64,000 nt of DNA from Parietichytrium sp. I65-24A (GCA_012862575.1 BLSF01000002.1:372001-436000); one strand, 5' to 3'. Numbered from the stretch's first letter, positions 31,057 through 42,422 are shown. Notes: generated from the letters alone by a model not told the origin. A program made the numbers and translations.

Positions 31057-31936
31057 AACTCCGTGCGATTTGTTGATCCGTGGGGTCGACTGCCGCTGGT
31101 TGTTTCTTTTTCTTTTGCCTGACGTTCCTTCGGCCTTCGAGGAGGCGGAGTGTTTGGAAGGCGTGTACCGTCGTTATCAACCTGGCGGCAACGCCGAACG
31201 TACGGATCTACTTTTCTTCTCGCAATCTCCTTTGCAACGGTATTGACACTTTCTGATCCTGACCGAGCTCGCGTTAATGGTGGCGCGAGGCTGGCTCACC
31301 TGACATTTCCCTGTGCATGTGAAATGCTTCGCTTTTGCAATGTTTTCGAATACGTTCAACATGCTGATGCGACACAACCCACTGCAATACTTCCTTTTCT
31401 CGTTCTTCTCTCTGAGCACATTGTTTTTCTTCCCTTTTTCCCTACGCTTCTTGAAAAAATCCTCCCTCGTGGAGGAACTTGACGTGAGTACCATACCCCT
31501 TCCAATCGCTGATAGATCGCTCATCTTTCAACGAGATTACGTAATGATTATCATTTTACAAACAACAACAACAAAACAAAAAAAAAAGAGTACAGAAAAG
31601 ACAGAGAATCAGTTCAGGTATCTTTCTCACATAAAATCAATTGGAAAAAGTGAAGAGGATTGCCATCTTACAGATTAATAATCAAGAGGTGGTGTGCTCT
31701 TCTCGTGAAAACACAGTTCTCTTGGTTTCACACATGCCACTCGGAACGAGTCAGTAGAGAGAACAAGAAAGCGACACAGTTTCATTCTCTTTTTAGATTT
31801 TTTTCAAAAAATTGGAAAATTTGTAAACAGGTGGCCAAACGAGTGGACGACAGACAGAGTGGTGGGAGAGACACATTCTTAACACAGGAGCAGGCACACC
31901 GGATAATTTCAAGTTAAAGTGTACCGCACGTGCAAG
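31057..31936. other. convergent spacer, 3' flanks of the MYB and HVA22-like genes
   Basis: AT-rich, with pyrimidine tracts and an A-rich run near 31570-31590. Open frames here are short and low-complexity. No gene seen. Confidence 0.6.
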
Positions 31937-34789
31937 TTACCAAAGGCCGAGAAAACCCTTTCTCTTGGATGTCTCCACCTCGACTTTTCGCACATCTTCT
32001 TCGACACCCTCGCTCGACTCTTTATCCTTTAAAGACTTCCTCTTCTTCTTCTTTTTCGCCGACCGTCTCTTTCTGGCTGAAGAAGAACGAGGCGTGTGGT
32101 TAGTAGATGCTTGCTCCTCATCGGAGCCTCCATTTACGCCTTCCAGCGCGTCAGCAAGCTCACTTTCAAAGTCTCCGCTGTCAACATGCTCAAAGCTATC
32201 TTGGCTTGCATCGTCTTGGTTGCCTTTGTGGAGCTTTTTCTCAGCCTTCTTCAACTCCTGGCGAAGTCTTCGAATTGTCTCTTCAGCGTCCTCTTCATCG
32301 CCCCCCTCGGTAATCTTGTCTTGTCCGCGTTTCTCCGTGCGGGATGATGACCGGCCTTTTCCGGCATCCATCTCGTCTCCACCGCGAGCCCGAGAAGCAC
32401 CGTCGTAAAGTTCTTCCTCATCGAATCCATCCGAGTCATGGTCTGCTGCCTGGTCGTGCCGATTGCCCTTGCCAGACTTGCTATCTTTGCTCTCCCGAGA
32501 AAACAGGTAAAAGCCGCTGTAAACGCTCTTCGGAGAAGACGGAGCAGCTACGGAAGCCGCACCCTCGCCGCTTCCGCCAGAAGTGTGAAAAAGCTTGTCA
32601 TACCAGGAGGCCTCAGATCGGGCAGCCGATGTCCGTTTGGAAGATCGCTTCTTCGAAGACCTCGAGCCTTTGCTCCTCGGTGTGTGGCCAGCTTCTCCGG
32701 ACTCCTCCTCCTCGATTGGCAGCAGGGCACTTGGTCTGGCAGGACTTGAGGGAGGCGAGCTTGCTGGCTTCTTCTTGCCAAAATTTTCAAGCTCGTCTTT
32801 AACGAAGAATGAGCGAATCTTGTAGAAGACCTTTAGCGCAACCTTGAAAATGTTGTGCGCGCCTCGAAAGTACGGAAGCTGAAGCCACAATGTTAAGCTG
32901 AGCAACATGTGTGGGTAGAACTACGGTCGGAAGACGGTGCCATTAGGGAAAGGATGATACTAAACAAATATACTGCAAGGAAACAAGGCCCCACGAGATA
33001 AACTTACAGGAAACCAAAAAAGGAGAACATTGACTGCGCCGTTTATGAGCATGGCAACGGAATACACCACCCAATACTCGAGCCACTGCGTGGCCTGCAC
33101 AGCTCCGTTACTGATGCTGACACTGTTGGAGCGGAACCTTTTCATTGCAGACGTCTCCTTGCTCGAGGCTGCAGACTCTGTAATCTTCCTGGCCCGCTCT
33201 ACGGCAATGATCACACGAGTACCTGACAGAACTGGACGCCCAACACCAATCATGATTGCCCCGACACCAGTAAAGAAGCCCGGAAGAAAGAAGAACGGGA
33301 TAGAGACAATGAGAATGGTTCCTCCGGTTTGCAAGACCTCGGCAAGTTTCACGCGGTTTTCGGCACTGATAATCCGAAATGCAAACAAAACGTTTGCCAA
33401 AAGGTTTTGTTGGTCAATGGAAACCGTCGGTCCATTGACCTCGCCGAGGTAGGTGTTGATGAGAGGTACCACAAATCGAAATGCGAGGGATGCACCAGCG
33501 GTCCCAGGAAGCTGTAGCCAAAGAGACCAAAGCACGCGAGCTGGGGGCCAAAACGGAAGAGCGGCGACCAAATGCCCCGACAGCGGGAGCTGCTCAAAAA
33601 TGAGCGCCAGGCCGAGAACACTCCAGTACTGAAGCCAATAAATAACACTTTGCAATTCATCATACTGCTCAAGGGAGGCTTCAGGGTCGTTCTCTAGCTG
33701 GCGAGGGTATTTGATTCCATCTACCTGAGACACTTCGGTCGAATCGAGAGAACCTACTGAGCTGCTGTCGTCTTCGGAGCTGTCTGCGCGCCTTCGATCG
33801 GCCTTCTTGCCGTAACCAAACCAGTGCGAAATGTATGATTTCGCGGTGTCGCCTAGGTTGAGTTGCTGGGTTTCTGCGCTTTCCGGAGTAGGAAAATGTG
33901 AAAGGCTGCGTCGGCGCTGACCTAGGAACTTTTCCACCTTCTTCCGGTACGCGAGGTCGTACACGATTAGAGCTCTAGTGGAAAGGAGGGCAGGTAAGCC
34001 AATGACGACCGACCAGCCGCCCAGGCCACGAGAAAAGACCGCGAATTGGTTGCGGAACAGTGCGAATACGACACCGGAAGCAATCGCAAAGAAGACGTGT
34101 GGTAGCAAGTCGGCGAGTATTCTTGACTCGCGGCGAACCTCATCCGCGAAGGACTTGTAGGTCCCGTAGACAGCGTTGTACTTACCCATGTACCATTCTT
34201 GCACACGTTCCACGTAGCGCCTCTTTCGAATTTCGCGCTGCAGCATGAATGCGGCAAACAGGGTGATGGCCCCTGCGGCCATGGCCACTTTGGTGGTCCA
34301 GTGGGTTTGCAGGAAGAAGCCCCACGATGCCCGAATCGAGGGCTGCATTGCCGAGAACCCATCTTTGGTGATGCGGTACGTCTGGTGTGACGTTGGAAGA
34401 ACGATCGCAACCAACAAGCGTGCCCACAGCTGGGCAGCGACCCACGTGGTCTGGCACGCCATCACAAACACATCCTTAGCCACATTCACATTCAGCTCCC
34501 GTTGCTCCAATGCTTGCGCGGCCAGAACCTTATTGTTGCTGGACGAAGCAATCTGCATTAACCCTCCCAGCGCGGCCATCACCAAGAAGGCAAACACCGC
34601 TACCCCCAAGCCCTTGCAAAATCCATCCAGACCCAGCTCTTCGCGGATCTCGCTCTCGCTCCTCTGCCGCAGGAGCGGCGGAGCCTTCTTCTTTTGTCGG
34701 CCTTTCACATTTCGCCGCCTGCGCTCCTCCTCCTCCTCTTCCTGAACCGCGCGCACAGTCGCCTCGTCCACCTCAAACTCTTCCATCAT
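31937..34789 (-). CDS. tandem TB2/DP1/HVA22 (REEP-like) membrane protein with charged C-terminal tail (two exons)
   Basis: Exons 34789-33008 and 32878-31937 join at codon phase 0 to give 907 aa. The ATG at 34789 replaces a GTG one codon earlier. An acidic/basic N-terminus precedes a membrane segment at 58-80, and more hydrophobic helices follow. An HVA22-like unit lies at about 375-450 (L-Q-Y-W-S-V-L-G ... P-F-W-P-P-A-R-V-L-W). A second lies at about 568-625 (L-E-Y-W-V-V-Y-S ... F-W-F-P joined to L-P-Y-F-R-G-A). The splice falls inside the second unit and completes it, which supports the model. REEP/Yop1/HVA22 proteins form wedge hairpins that shape tubular ER. The last 280 residues are Ser-, Lys- and acid-rich with a short coiled coil. 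Two such units in one protein is unusual. Confidence 0.75.
32879..33007 (-). other. intron of the HVA22-like gene
   Basis: On the minus strand the donor is GTAAGT directly after the Pro codon of FWFP. The acceptor is GGCTTCAG before the Leu codon of LPYFRG, with a CTTAAC branch-like word about 20 nt upstream. It is 129 nt, phase 0, and contains an in-frame stop. Confidence 0.8.
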
Positions 34790-35075
34790 CACCTCTTACG
34801 CAACTTCCAGCCCCACACAGCCCCACCGCCGCCTCGCTTTACCGTGCACACCTCCGCACCCCACACACCACTCACCACTGCGCCAAGAGCAACAAACCCT
34901 GCAACCCCACACTTGCGCCACACTCGCGCCGGCGTCCCCTGTTACCCTGATACCCTGTTCCCCACGTCGCCAGTCGCCAGGCACAGAGACTTGCTCTATC
35001 TCCAAGTCCCTTCGCACGCTCCCTGCACAAAGCAATAACCTTCTCCTGCTCCTCCTGAGCCACACTGCCGCACTG

Positions 35076-35570
35076 GTGCGCTGGTGCGCTGGTGCGCTGG
35101 TGCACTGCCTCACAGAGAGCTTTCAAGCAGACACAGAGAGGGGTACGCGGTACTGTATGCGGGGATACGCGAGGTGCGTGCGTTCTTGTACTCGGCACTA
35201 GAATCGTGTGAGTGCGCCGTCCTCTGTTTCTGTCTATCTCTCTCTCTCTCTGTCTCGCTCTCTGTCTCTGTATCCCTCACTCTGTCTCTCTCTCTCTCTC
35301 ACACACACACACTTCGCGCTTACTCTCTCTGTTTCTGTTTCCGTCTGTGCGTGTGCGAAACGAAGCGCTCTTTGTTTTTGTTTTGTTTTTGTTTTTGTTT
35401 TTGTTCTTGTTCTTGTTCACTGTCAATCAAAACTCAACTCAAGAAGTTAGTCAATGAGTATCATCAATGAGTAAAAAAAAGCCTTTTCATTTCACGTTCA
35501 TTTTGAGCTTTTCATTCTATTCTTTACTCCGCTTTCCTTCCCTTTCCCTCTCCCTCTCCCTCTCCCTTTA
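35076..35570. repeat. cluster of microsatellites
   Basis: In order: GTGCGCTG four times (35076-35107), a CT/TCTG-rich run with a CA tract (35229-35312), TTTTTG/TTCTTG units (35371-35418) and a CCCTCT run (35537-35568). These create long Ser/Leu-rich open frames that I reject as genes. Confidence 0.85.
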
Positions 35571-36706
35571 CATCCACACCTAATAGAGCTCTACGACACA
35601 CTACAAAGTATAGCACCCTAATTATGGACCACACTCTCTGTAGTAACGTTAGTCTCAAGGGATAGAAGGTGGATAGCGGATGCGGTAGGGTTCCTTAACA
35701 CAGTTGCTACGGTTGTGACTGTTGCGAGTGAGGCTCTGTTACGTGTTTGACGTAGTCGAGGACTCCTCTATCAAATGTTGTAACAAATTGATAATGGTTG
35801 GCCTATGACGATGTCTCCTAGTTCAAGCTTACCCTCAGCGATAATCTCTAGTAGGGTAACCGGCTAGCTAGGCACATAGCATGGCTAGTAGATGTAAAAG
35901 AGCGAGGCTTTGCTATTCCCACACTGCACTTTACGCAATACACTAGACTATCCACCACAAATAACTGAAACCCCTCCTTAGCTGTTCACTAACTGTTTGC
36001 ACTGCAGGTTAAAAAAACCCTAGCTTCGTTTAGACTAGTGGGTAGGAGCGCGCAATGATGGCCGTAACTTGAGTGTGTAACGCATGCGAAAAGTGTGCGA
36101 TGACTGAGATGATCACAAGTTCGGAAATAGGAAATAGGAAACTGAGAAAACTAAAAAACAGAATTTAGGATCCGGGGAGTTCTTGAAATTAAGAGTTCGT
36201 TGGCGGCCACGATCTTGTGCGGCTGGAGAGACGAGTTTGTTGTGGACGTGTACGTACAAGTGCGAGGAAGATCCAAAGCTCGAACTGCGATTTGATGTGG
36301 AAAGCAGGACCGGTTCTCACTTTGAACGCGGGCGGGTACGGAGCTTGAGCGTTGTTCTCGGCCTTGCTTGTTGTATTTAGGTGTGCAAAATCATGTAGAG
36401 AAAAAAGAGAGCATGGAAGGCGATGCTGACGTCGCCGCGCAATCTTTCACTGTGCAGGAATGATCCAATGAAAGAGATGGGCAATGTCTACAGTTCTCAT
36501 TTCCAGCCGAGAATTGTTTTCATAGCCGCGCCCGAAACCACATTCTCTTGGTTCCTCTAGTGTTGAAAGTGAGTTTCCAAGTTTGGTTTCTCTCGATACT
36601 CAAGGAAGGAAAGTAATCCGAACGGCAATTTCTGCCGTTCTGAGATTCGGCCGCGCAAGGCCCCAATCTCATAATTTGCTCAGCGGCTCGAGGATTTGGT
36701 GCTCGA

Positions 36707-37315
36707 TCACAATTGTTTTACCTTCATACGCACAGATCTCGCAGCAGCGCATCCAGTTGAGGGTTTCGTTGACCATTTAATTGATTCGTGCATTCGTGCA
36801 CATGCCTTTGAAAACAAGGCACTCTCAGGGTCTAGAAAGCCATCGCGGCCTCGTTGCTCATCCGCGTGACTCGCTTGCGATCCAACCGTCTGGGCCATCT
36901 CTGAGGGAAGCGAACCGCTCTGTGTAGTCATGGAACCTGGGGCCTGCTGCAGGAGTACATTTGCCTGGTTTGGACAAATCTGGGCCGATAATTTCCAGAC
37001 TTTGGGCCACTTGAAACAAAGCCAAACAGAATTCCGGGTCCTACAGCGGTCAGCATTCATGGTGTCGATCAAAGCGTTTCCATAGGTCCATCCTTTCGCT
37101 GCTTCATCTGGTCCCGGAACGTCTGTATCCATCATCCATCCATGGACATATACCTCCATGTTCCTCTCCACAGTCGTGAGTACTGTACTACATTCTTGAT
37201 CAACATGGCCACTTTGCGTGCGTCCAACACGTTCGCTTGTGCTCGACGGAACGGTCATGGCTGTCGAATGTGTTGGGGGCAACGTGTCCTTTTCGTCCTT
37301 TTCATCCTTTTTCAT
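36707..37315 (-). CDS. doubtful hypothetical protein, 202 codons
   Basis: An uninterrupted frame from an ATG at 37315 (MKKDEKDEKD). No signal peptide, membrane helix, repeat or known motif is visible, and its composition is not clearly protein-like. A frame of this size can arise by chance in this much noncoding DNA. It is kept only because no other feature explains the stretch. Confidence 0.2.
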   Translation of the reverse strand: MKKDEKDEKDTLPPTHSTAMTVPSSTSERVGRTQSGHVDQECSTVLTTVERNMEVYVHGWMMDTDVPGPDEAAKGWTYGNALIDTMNADRCRTRNSVWLCFKWPKVWKLSAQICPNQANVLLQQAPGSMTTQSGSLPSEMAQTVGSQASHADEQRGRDGFLDPESALFSKACARMHESIKWSTKPSTGCAAARSVRMKVKQL

Positions 37316-37635
37316 TCATACATTCCTTGCCATCGTGAGCTCCAATTGGTATCTAAGATGTCAGTCAACGGGTAGAGGAGATATAAGAAATCATGAGGAG
37401 ATGCTAAGATGAACCTCGTAGCGACTGTAGAAAAGAAAGAAGGCTCGACGTAACGTGTGGCGGAGTCCTCGGCGAGTACCCTGGGACTGCAGGTGTTAGA
37501 GATCTGCTGAGTAAAGATAGCACCGGCGCTCGTTGGGTGTGCGCGTGGCAGCTTGGCAGCTTGGCGGGCTGTGCAAGGGGCAATCAAGGTGGCACTTGTC
37601 GAGGATCGTTTGGTTCGCTCCTGGTTGGAAGGACG

Positions 37636-39864
37636 ATGGACGAGTACGGGCTGGAGTTGCGCGAGGACGGGGACCTCGGGGACCTTGGGGAAGTAGAAGG
37701 GGACGAGGAAGAGGAAAAGGACTCTACGCCGCTGTTGCTGGAGCGGCTACGGCAGATTGTGAAGCAGAGGCTTGGGACGGTGGAGGATATCGGCGTTGTC
37801 GGCTCCGTGGATGCGGAGGAGCAAGAAAATGACAGCCAAGCCCAGAAGCGGGTGAATGGAGAGTCTAAAGCAGGGGACGAGCAACAGGAAGGGAAGGCGG
37901 GAAATCGTCCAAAGAATGTGATGGTGGCCTCTGCGCGGTCGATGGCGCAGCTGAACGCGTCGACGTTCGATGGTGAGGAAGGCCCTGGAGCTGCCTACAG
38001 CGCTTTCAAGCAGACGCTGGGGAAAATTCGAAGCCTCGTCTTGGAACCATACAAGAATCACATGCAAGGGCTAGATCAGACGAGCTTTGCGAGACTATCT
38101 AGTGAACTTTCGAGTTTCGGCAATATCGACAGTACGTTTTACAATATCAAGAAGAAGAGTGCCTCTCTCAATGCCTTCGCAAAAGTGGAGCGGGACGAGC
38201 GGGCGCTCGGAATCGATGCGAAGTTCGGAGTCAACTCCCTGTGCCTGCCATCCAAGCTCTATCGCCTCGCAATGGACATCTCTGGGATGGACTTTGTCAA
38301 TGAGCTGGAGGATCAAAAAGAAATCTTTATGACGTATGGAGCCCACTTCTTCTTAGAAATAGGCTACGGGTCTGATCAAGTCACCCTTGCGGCGACACTT
38401 ACTGACGGGGGGTCAAAGGAGACAAATTTAGCGGATGAAGCAAAAGATATTTTGGAGAGCTTCAAGTTGAACGACCAGGATCGCGGCCTTGAAATTCTGA
38501 ATGACAAAATTCGTGCTCTCATCAGGAGGTCGGATCTGGAAATTTTGCTGAAGGCGGGTTCCTTGCATGATCTTAAGCATGAAGCAGAGGCAGTGATGAA
38601 AGGTATACAGAATTGCAAGGTATCTCGCGTGGCTCGCGGCCTGGAGCTTGCCATGCCGACAATGACAGTGTGCAAAGGATATCTTCACCGCGGGAAACGA
38701 AGGATGCAAGCGCACCAGTCGGATGACTCTGTCGCAATTACACAAGGCCTGCACGATCAACAACGAATCATTGCAAGTTTGACGTCCCTCCATGGGTCCG
38801 AAGTGCCAATTGACGGGGACTGGAAAGAGCGAACTGCTCTCATGCTCACCTTGGAACCGCCGGTGGAGATGGGCTCCACCTGGGCCGGGCGGATTGTCTC
38901 CATGTCCAAGCTCAAGAGTTCCAGTGTGTCACCGGGGATGGACCCCTCGAAGCAGTTTGAGGAGTCTGCCGGAATTCGGGAGGGTGCGTCCCTGGCGCTG
39001 TTATTCTCTAAACTCGGGCATCAGCCAATCGAGTCAGACGCACTCATGAACCCGCCGCTGCTGGTGACAACTGTGACTGTAACAGACGGTGCCAATACGA
39101 AACTGATGCGCATCAATGTGGAGCGGAATGCAGCAGAAAATGACCCGGCCAGAGTAAATCAAGGGCCCGACGCTCCCCCAAAAGCCCGGCACAATCTCTC
39201 GACGATAATTCACCATATCTCTATTCGGCCTGACCAGCATGATGTCATACCCAAAATCACATCCATGGTTGCTCAGCAAGTGCGCTTCAATGCGCTTTTA
39301 GCTAGCATCGTCCACAGCCCGAACATCGACTTTAGACAGCGACAACAACAGCACGCTGCCGTGGACGGCTCGGGAGCACCCAGCAGCCAAGCCGCTTCAG
39401 CGGACGGAGGAGCGGTCTCTGTGACGCTGGGAAGCGAAGGTGCTCCAACGTCGTCCAAGCGTGCGAGGGAAGAACCTTTCGGACATAGGGCCGTTCAGAA
39501 GCGATTCCTAATGTGCCATGCGAGGAAAGAGCACTTGCTGAAATTTAAAAGGGCTCTTGCGACAAACGAGCTTAATGACGAAGACGAAGATAGTGATAGT
39601 GAAGAGTTTGGTCAGAACGACCCAGCTCAATCCGAATTGGCTGAGACGGTGGCCAAGGAGCGGGATGTCTTCATACGAGTTTTCCCGCCCGAGCGGATTG
39701 AGATCCTGCACGAGGAAAAAGCTCTCTTCACGGTGCGCGTAGGGGAGATGGGCGCTTTGACGGTAGATGCACCTGGTACTGATGTAAAGTTCAATTTCGC
39801 TGGATTTCTGGAAGCGTCTAATTCTCTGCCGCTTGCAATTCATCACGCTCTCGGAGAATCTTGA
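37636..39864 (+). CDS. MED1: Mediator subunit Med1-like protein
   Basis: 742 aa from the ATG at 37636; a GTG 33 codons upstream was rejected. An acidic N-terminus precedes a helical and beta-rich core. The pattern resembles Med1: a helical region then a Gly-rich turn and beta strand (S-L-N-A-F-A-K-V-E-R-D-E-R-A-L-G-I, then L-A-M-D-I). Next is a strand pair with V-T-L-A-A-T-L-T-D-G-G-S-K-E, followed by helices that read like the L-x-x-x-D-x-x-R-G-L-E-I-L segment. Near 525-550 a stretch R-P-D-Q-H-D-V-I-P-K-I leads to Q-Q-V-R-F-N-A-L-L-A-S-I, close to what I recall of the animal protein. Med1 sits in the Mediator middle module, linking activators to RNA polymerase II. The disordered tail is short and lacks animal LxxLL boxes. 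Similarity is distant, so confidence is moderate. Confidence 0.6.
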   Translation: MDEYGLELREDGDLGDLGEVEGDEEEEKDSTPLLLERLRQIVKQRLGTVEDIGVVGSVDAEEQENDSQAQKRVNGESKAGDEQQEGKAGNRPKNVMVASARSMAQLNASTFDGEEGPGAAYSAFKQTLGKIRSLVLEPYKNHMQGLDQTSFARLSSELSSFGNIDSTFYNIKKKSASLNAFAKVERDERALGIDAKFGVNSLCLPSKLYRLAMDISGMDFVNELEDQKEIFMTYGAHFFLEIGYGSDQVTLAATLTDGGSKETNLADEAKDILESFKLNDQDRGLEILNDKIRALIRRSDLEILLKAGSLHDLKHEAEAVMKGIQNCKVSRVARGLELAMPTMTVCKGYLHRGKRRMQAHQSDDSVAITQGLHDQQRIIASLTSLHGSEVPIDGDWKERTALMLTLEPPVEMGSTWAGRIVSMSKLKSSSVSPGMDPSKQFEESAGIREGASLALLFSKLGHQPIESDALMNPPLLVTTVTVTDGANTKLMRINVERNAAENDPARVNQGPDAPPKARHNLSTIIHHISIRPDQHDVIPKITSMVAQQVRFNALLASIVHSPNIDFRQRQQQHAAVDGSGAPSSQAASADGGAVSVTLGSEGAPTSSKRAREEPFGHRAVQKRFLMCHARKEHLLKFKRALATNELNDEDEDSDSEEFGQNDPAQSELAETVAKERDVFIRVFPPERIEILHEEKALFTVRVGEMGALTVDAPGTDVKFNFAGFLEASNSLPLAIHHALGES

Positions 39865-40214
39865 AGCAATGAATTTCCAGACCGGATTGTTTGAAACCCT
39901 GTACAACTGTTGCCAATTTAGGTAGACGCTGACCTGGATTGAGGAATATGGTAGTTATCCAAGAGCCACAACGAGCGCGCGCAGCTGTTTCCCCACAAAA
40001 GAAAAGCGGAGTTTATACTTTTACAATGAAAGTTAGGATTTTATCATTACCGGTACCACCATGGTGATATATAAACATAAACCAAAATTTGAATTGAGTA
40101 CTCGTATTGAGCGAGATATGATGCAAAGGGCGGAGGCGGGAATCGGTGCAAGTAAAGAGTTTGGGAGCAGCGAAAGATAGCACGTATTGTGGTCTCGAGC
40201 CTTCTACACTTAGA
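39865..40214. other. convergent spacer, nothing seen
   Basis: A 350-bp gap between the stops of the Med1-like and sulfotransferase genes. No repeat or frame of note. Confidence 0.6.
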
Positions 40215-41738
40215 TCAAATGTTGCAGGATGTTAAGGGCTGCTGATACTTTAATGGTTGCAGTTCACGAGCGTATTGGTAAAGCTCTACATCCTCATGCA
40301 ACATTTCACGCAGCTTTGCCATTACCTGTGGATCATCAATCTGTGCTTTCGTCCTGTCCGACATTGGCGTTGCGTTCTTGCGCTTTGACGATTGTGGATT
40401 TTCGATGAGCTTTTGAAACGATGATGCGAATATGGAACCTTCGACCTGTGCGCTAAAGTGTTCAACGTCCCGGGCGAAGTCCTCCAGAACCACATAGCGC
40501 ATGCACGGGCTTGCCAAATTAGATTTTGCAGAGGCTAAACCGCAGTCTGAGCCACAACCTCTTGTCAGACGCTCCACCAAAATATTGGTCGAAGAGATCT
40601 GAGCTTCGTAGTACTCCAAGATGGTCAGGGGGCAGACGCCGGCCTTCTTCCACTCTGGGAGCCACTTCTTTCTGTTTTCTTTGCCGTTCACGCAAAAGTA
40701 ATTATAGTCACTAATCGCCCGAGCTACGGGGTCTTTCATGGAGAGAAAGTATACACATGGCCTTTGCGGGAACAGTTCGCACAGACCGAGGCTCAAGCCG
40801 CCCCAGACTGCACGAATGGCGCACTTGGACCCTTTTTTACCAAATGTGATCGACGATGCCTTTTCGCCGCAATCAATAAAATTCGCGTTGGTGTCAACGA
40901 GTTGGCGCTGGCTATCGGGGAGCCCCCTCTCTTTGAAATGAGGCATCAACTCCTGCAGGGGTCGCACAGCAAGCGCCCGGCTTCGTCTGCCCTGATCAAA
41001 CTCTGCGCGAACGTCCAAGAGTGCCTGGAGCGCAGACCAGCCTCCTGTGGTTCCGTAACCAGCACCATCTTGCTTGCTCTTCGTGATTGCGTCAAAGAGC
41101 GCACTCTTCATTGTCTGCCCGCCAGCTTTGTTGACGTGGATAAATATTAGCATCAAGTCATCTTGAATTTGTTTCTTGCTAAGCGGCACGGCTTCGGCTC
41201 CTGTAGACGGCAGCAAGTAATTGAACGTCCGGTTGAACCCTGCAGAGCAAGAACACTTTTGACCATCCAAAGGGGCATTCTCGGAGAAGCAAGAGTCCAT
41301 AGTGATTGACGTGATGACGTTGTTTTTACATTTTCCGGGATTGGATGTATTTGCGAAAATCCAGCCCATTTCGGCCCAGAGCTTTGCGTTCGGGTTCTCT
41401 TCGGTGTAAGCGTCGTTGCCAGCATCCCCTGCACGGTCGACTCCTTCGTTCCCGCTCTCGCGCCAGTCGTTATCATAATCGGAGTCTGACTGTTTTGAGT
41501 CCTCAATCGCGGCTGAAACTTCTTCAATTGTTCTCTCGTCAACATCGTCACTCTGGCCATCTCCCAACTCCTCCTTCCCAACATCCGTCGTGTTCTCCCT
41601 ATCACTGGCGTCCCACTCCTGCCGCATGGTAATAAGCACCCCATCAAACTGCATTCGCTTCACCCGAGACTTGGCCAGCAGGAGCGCCAACACCAGCGCT
41701 CCAGCAACGAGCGCCAAGCTCGCCTTCCGCAGCGCCAT
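40215..41738 (-). CDS. Golgi-type type II membrane sulfotransferase
   Basis: 507 aa from the ATG at 41738. A short cytosolic N-terminus and one membrane anchor (about 5-22) give type II topology. An acidic stem to about 130 follows, then a short Cys-containing region. The catalytic part has a 5'-phosphosulfate-binding loop I-F-I-H201-V-N-K-A-G-G-Q-T and a 3'-phosphate-binding motif M-K335-D-P-V-A-R340-A-I-S343-D-Y. Both are like the carbohydrate sulfotransferases of the HS2ST or CHST type, which transfer sulfate from PAPS to glycans in the Golgi lumen. The usual Arg of the R-D-P motif is Lys here. Six or more Cys in the luminal part suggest disulfides. The acceptor sugar is unknown. Tandem with the RhoGEF gene upstream on the same strand. 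Confidence 0.75.
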   Translation of the reverse strand: MALRKASLALVAGALVLALLLAKSRVKRMQFDGVLITMRQEWDASDRENTTDVGKEELGDGQSDDVDERTIEEVSAAIEDSKQSDSDYDNDWRESGNEGVDRAGDAGNDAYTEENPNAKLWAEMGWIFANTSNPGKCKNNVITSITMDSCFSENAPLDGQKCSCSAGFNRTFNYLLPSTGAEAVPLSKKQIQDDLMLIFIHVNKAGGQTMKSALFDAITKSKQDGAGYGTTGGWSALQALLDVRAEFDQGRRSRALAVRPLQELMPHFKERGLPDSQRQLVDTNANFIDCGEKASSITFGKKGSKCAIRAVWGGLSLGLCELFPQRPCVYFLSMKDPVARAISDYNYFCVNGKENRKKWLPEWKKAGVCPLTILEYYEAQISSTNILVERLTRGCGSDCGLASAKSNLASPCMRYVVLEDFARDVEHFSAQVEGSIFASSFQKLIENPQSSKRKNATPMSDRTKAQIDDPQVMAKLREMLHEDVELYQYARELQPLKYQQPLTSCNI

Positions 41739-41811
41739 TACCCCACAAATCGCTCACTCCGCATCTGCAAGGGCGTTTGCCCGCTCTCCCCCGCGATTTT
41801 CCCCGCACCAC

Positions 41812-41845
41812 AGACAGACAGACAGACAGACAGGCAGACAGACAG
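41812..41845. repeat. CAGA microsatellite
   Basis: About eight tetranucleotide copies with one G substitution, some 75 bp upstream of the sulfotransferase ATG, so probably in the promoter or 5' UTR. Confidence 0.9.
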
Positions 41846-42398
41846 CGGTTGCTATCGCCACTGACTATATGCACTCGCCTTGTCCCTCGCTTTTCGCTCC
41901 TCGTTCCTCGTTATTGTCTCCGTCTCTCCTTTTCCCTTTCCCCTTGCCCCGTTGCAGCTTTGGTACTCGAGTTGCTCTATAGTATTTTCTCCTTTGAGTT
42001 TCTTTTCTAGGCCCTTGGATTCCTGCGATGAATGCCTCTGACACCTTTTGTTTGTTTGAGCTTTTGGTTGGTTTGTCTCTGAATCGAAATGTCTCTCGCT
42101 CAACAATCGTACATCTAAGCCGACTCCTCAGCATTCTGCTCTAACTTATCTAACTTATCTTAACTTATCTTGCTCTACCAACCAAGGTTATCTATCCGTC
42201 CACGATAATGCTCGAGTAGCCCGCGAGGACGACGGGACTATGGGACGGACTATGTGGCCTCACTTGGCCTCCGCACTCTCCGCACAACGCTAGCGCGTAG
42301 GTCTCGTAGGCCTCCTAGCCTAGAGGTCGGCGAGCTTGGCTAGATGCATAGCGGGTGGGACCCGATCTGCGGTCTGGACTGTCTGGACCGAAAGAGAT

Positions 42399-42422
42399 CG
42401 AATGTTCGAATGTTCGAATGTG
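42399..42422. repeat. CGAATGTT repeat, three copies
   Basis: Three adjacent octamers, the last ending in G. Intergenic. Confidence 0.85.

Larger units (their letters stand above)
34790..37635. other. 2.8-kb gene-poor spacer with low-complexity cluster
   Basis: Divergent promoters of the HVA22-like (-) and Med1-like (+) genes must lie at its ends. The interior holds dense microsatellites (35076-35570) and one weak 202-codon minus-strand frame at 36707-37315, listed separately. Confidence 0.6.

Noticed and set aside
35084-35470. Ser/Leu/Phe-rich frames in three phases
   Set aside because: They are translations of CT, CA and TTTTTG microsatellites and not genes.
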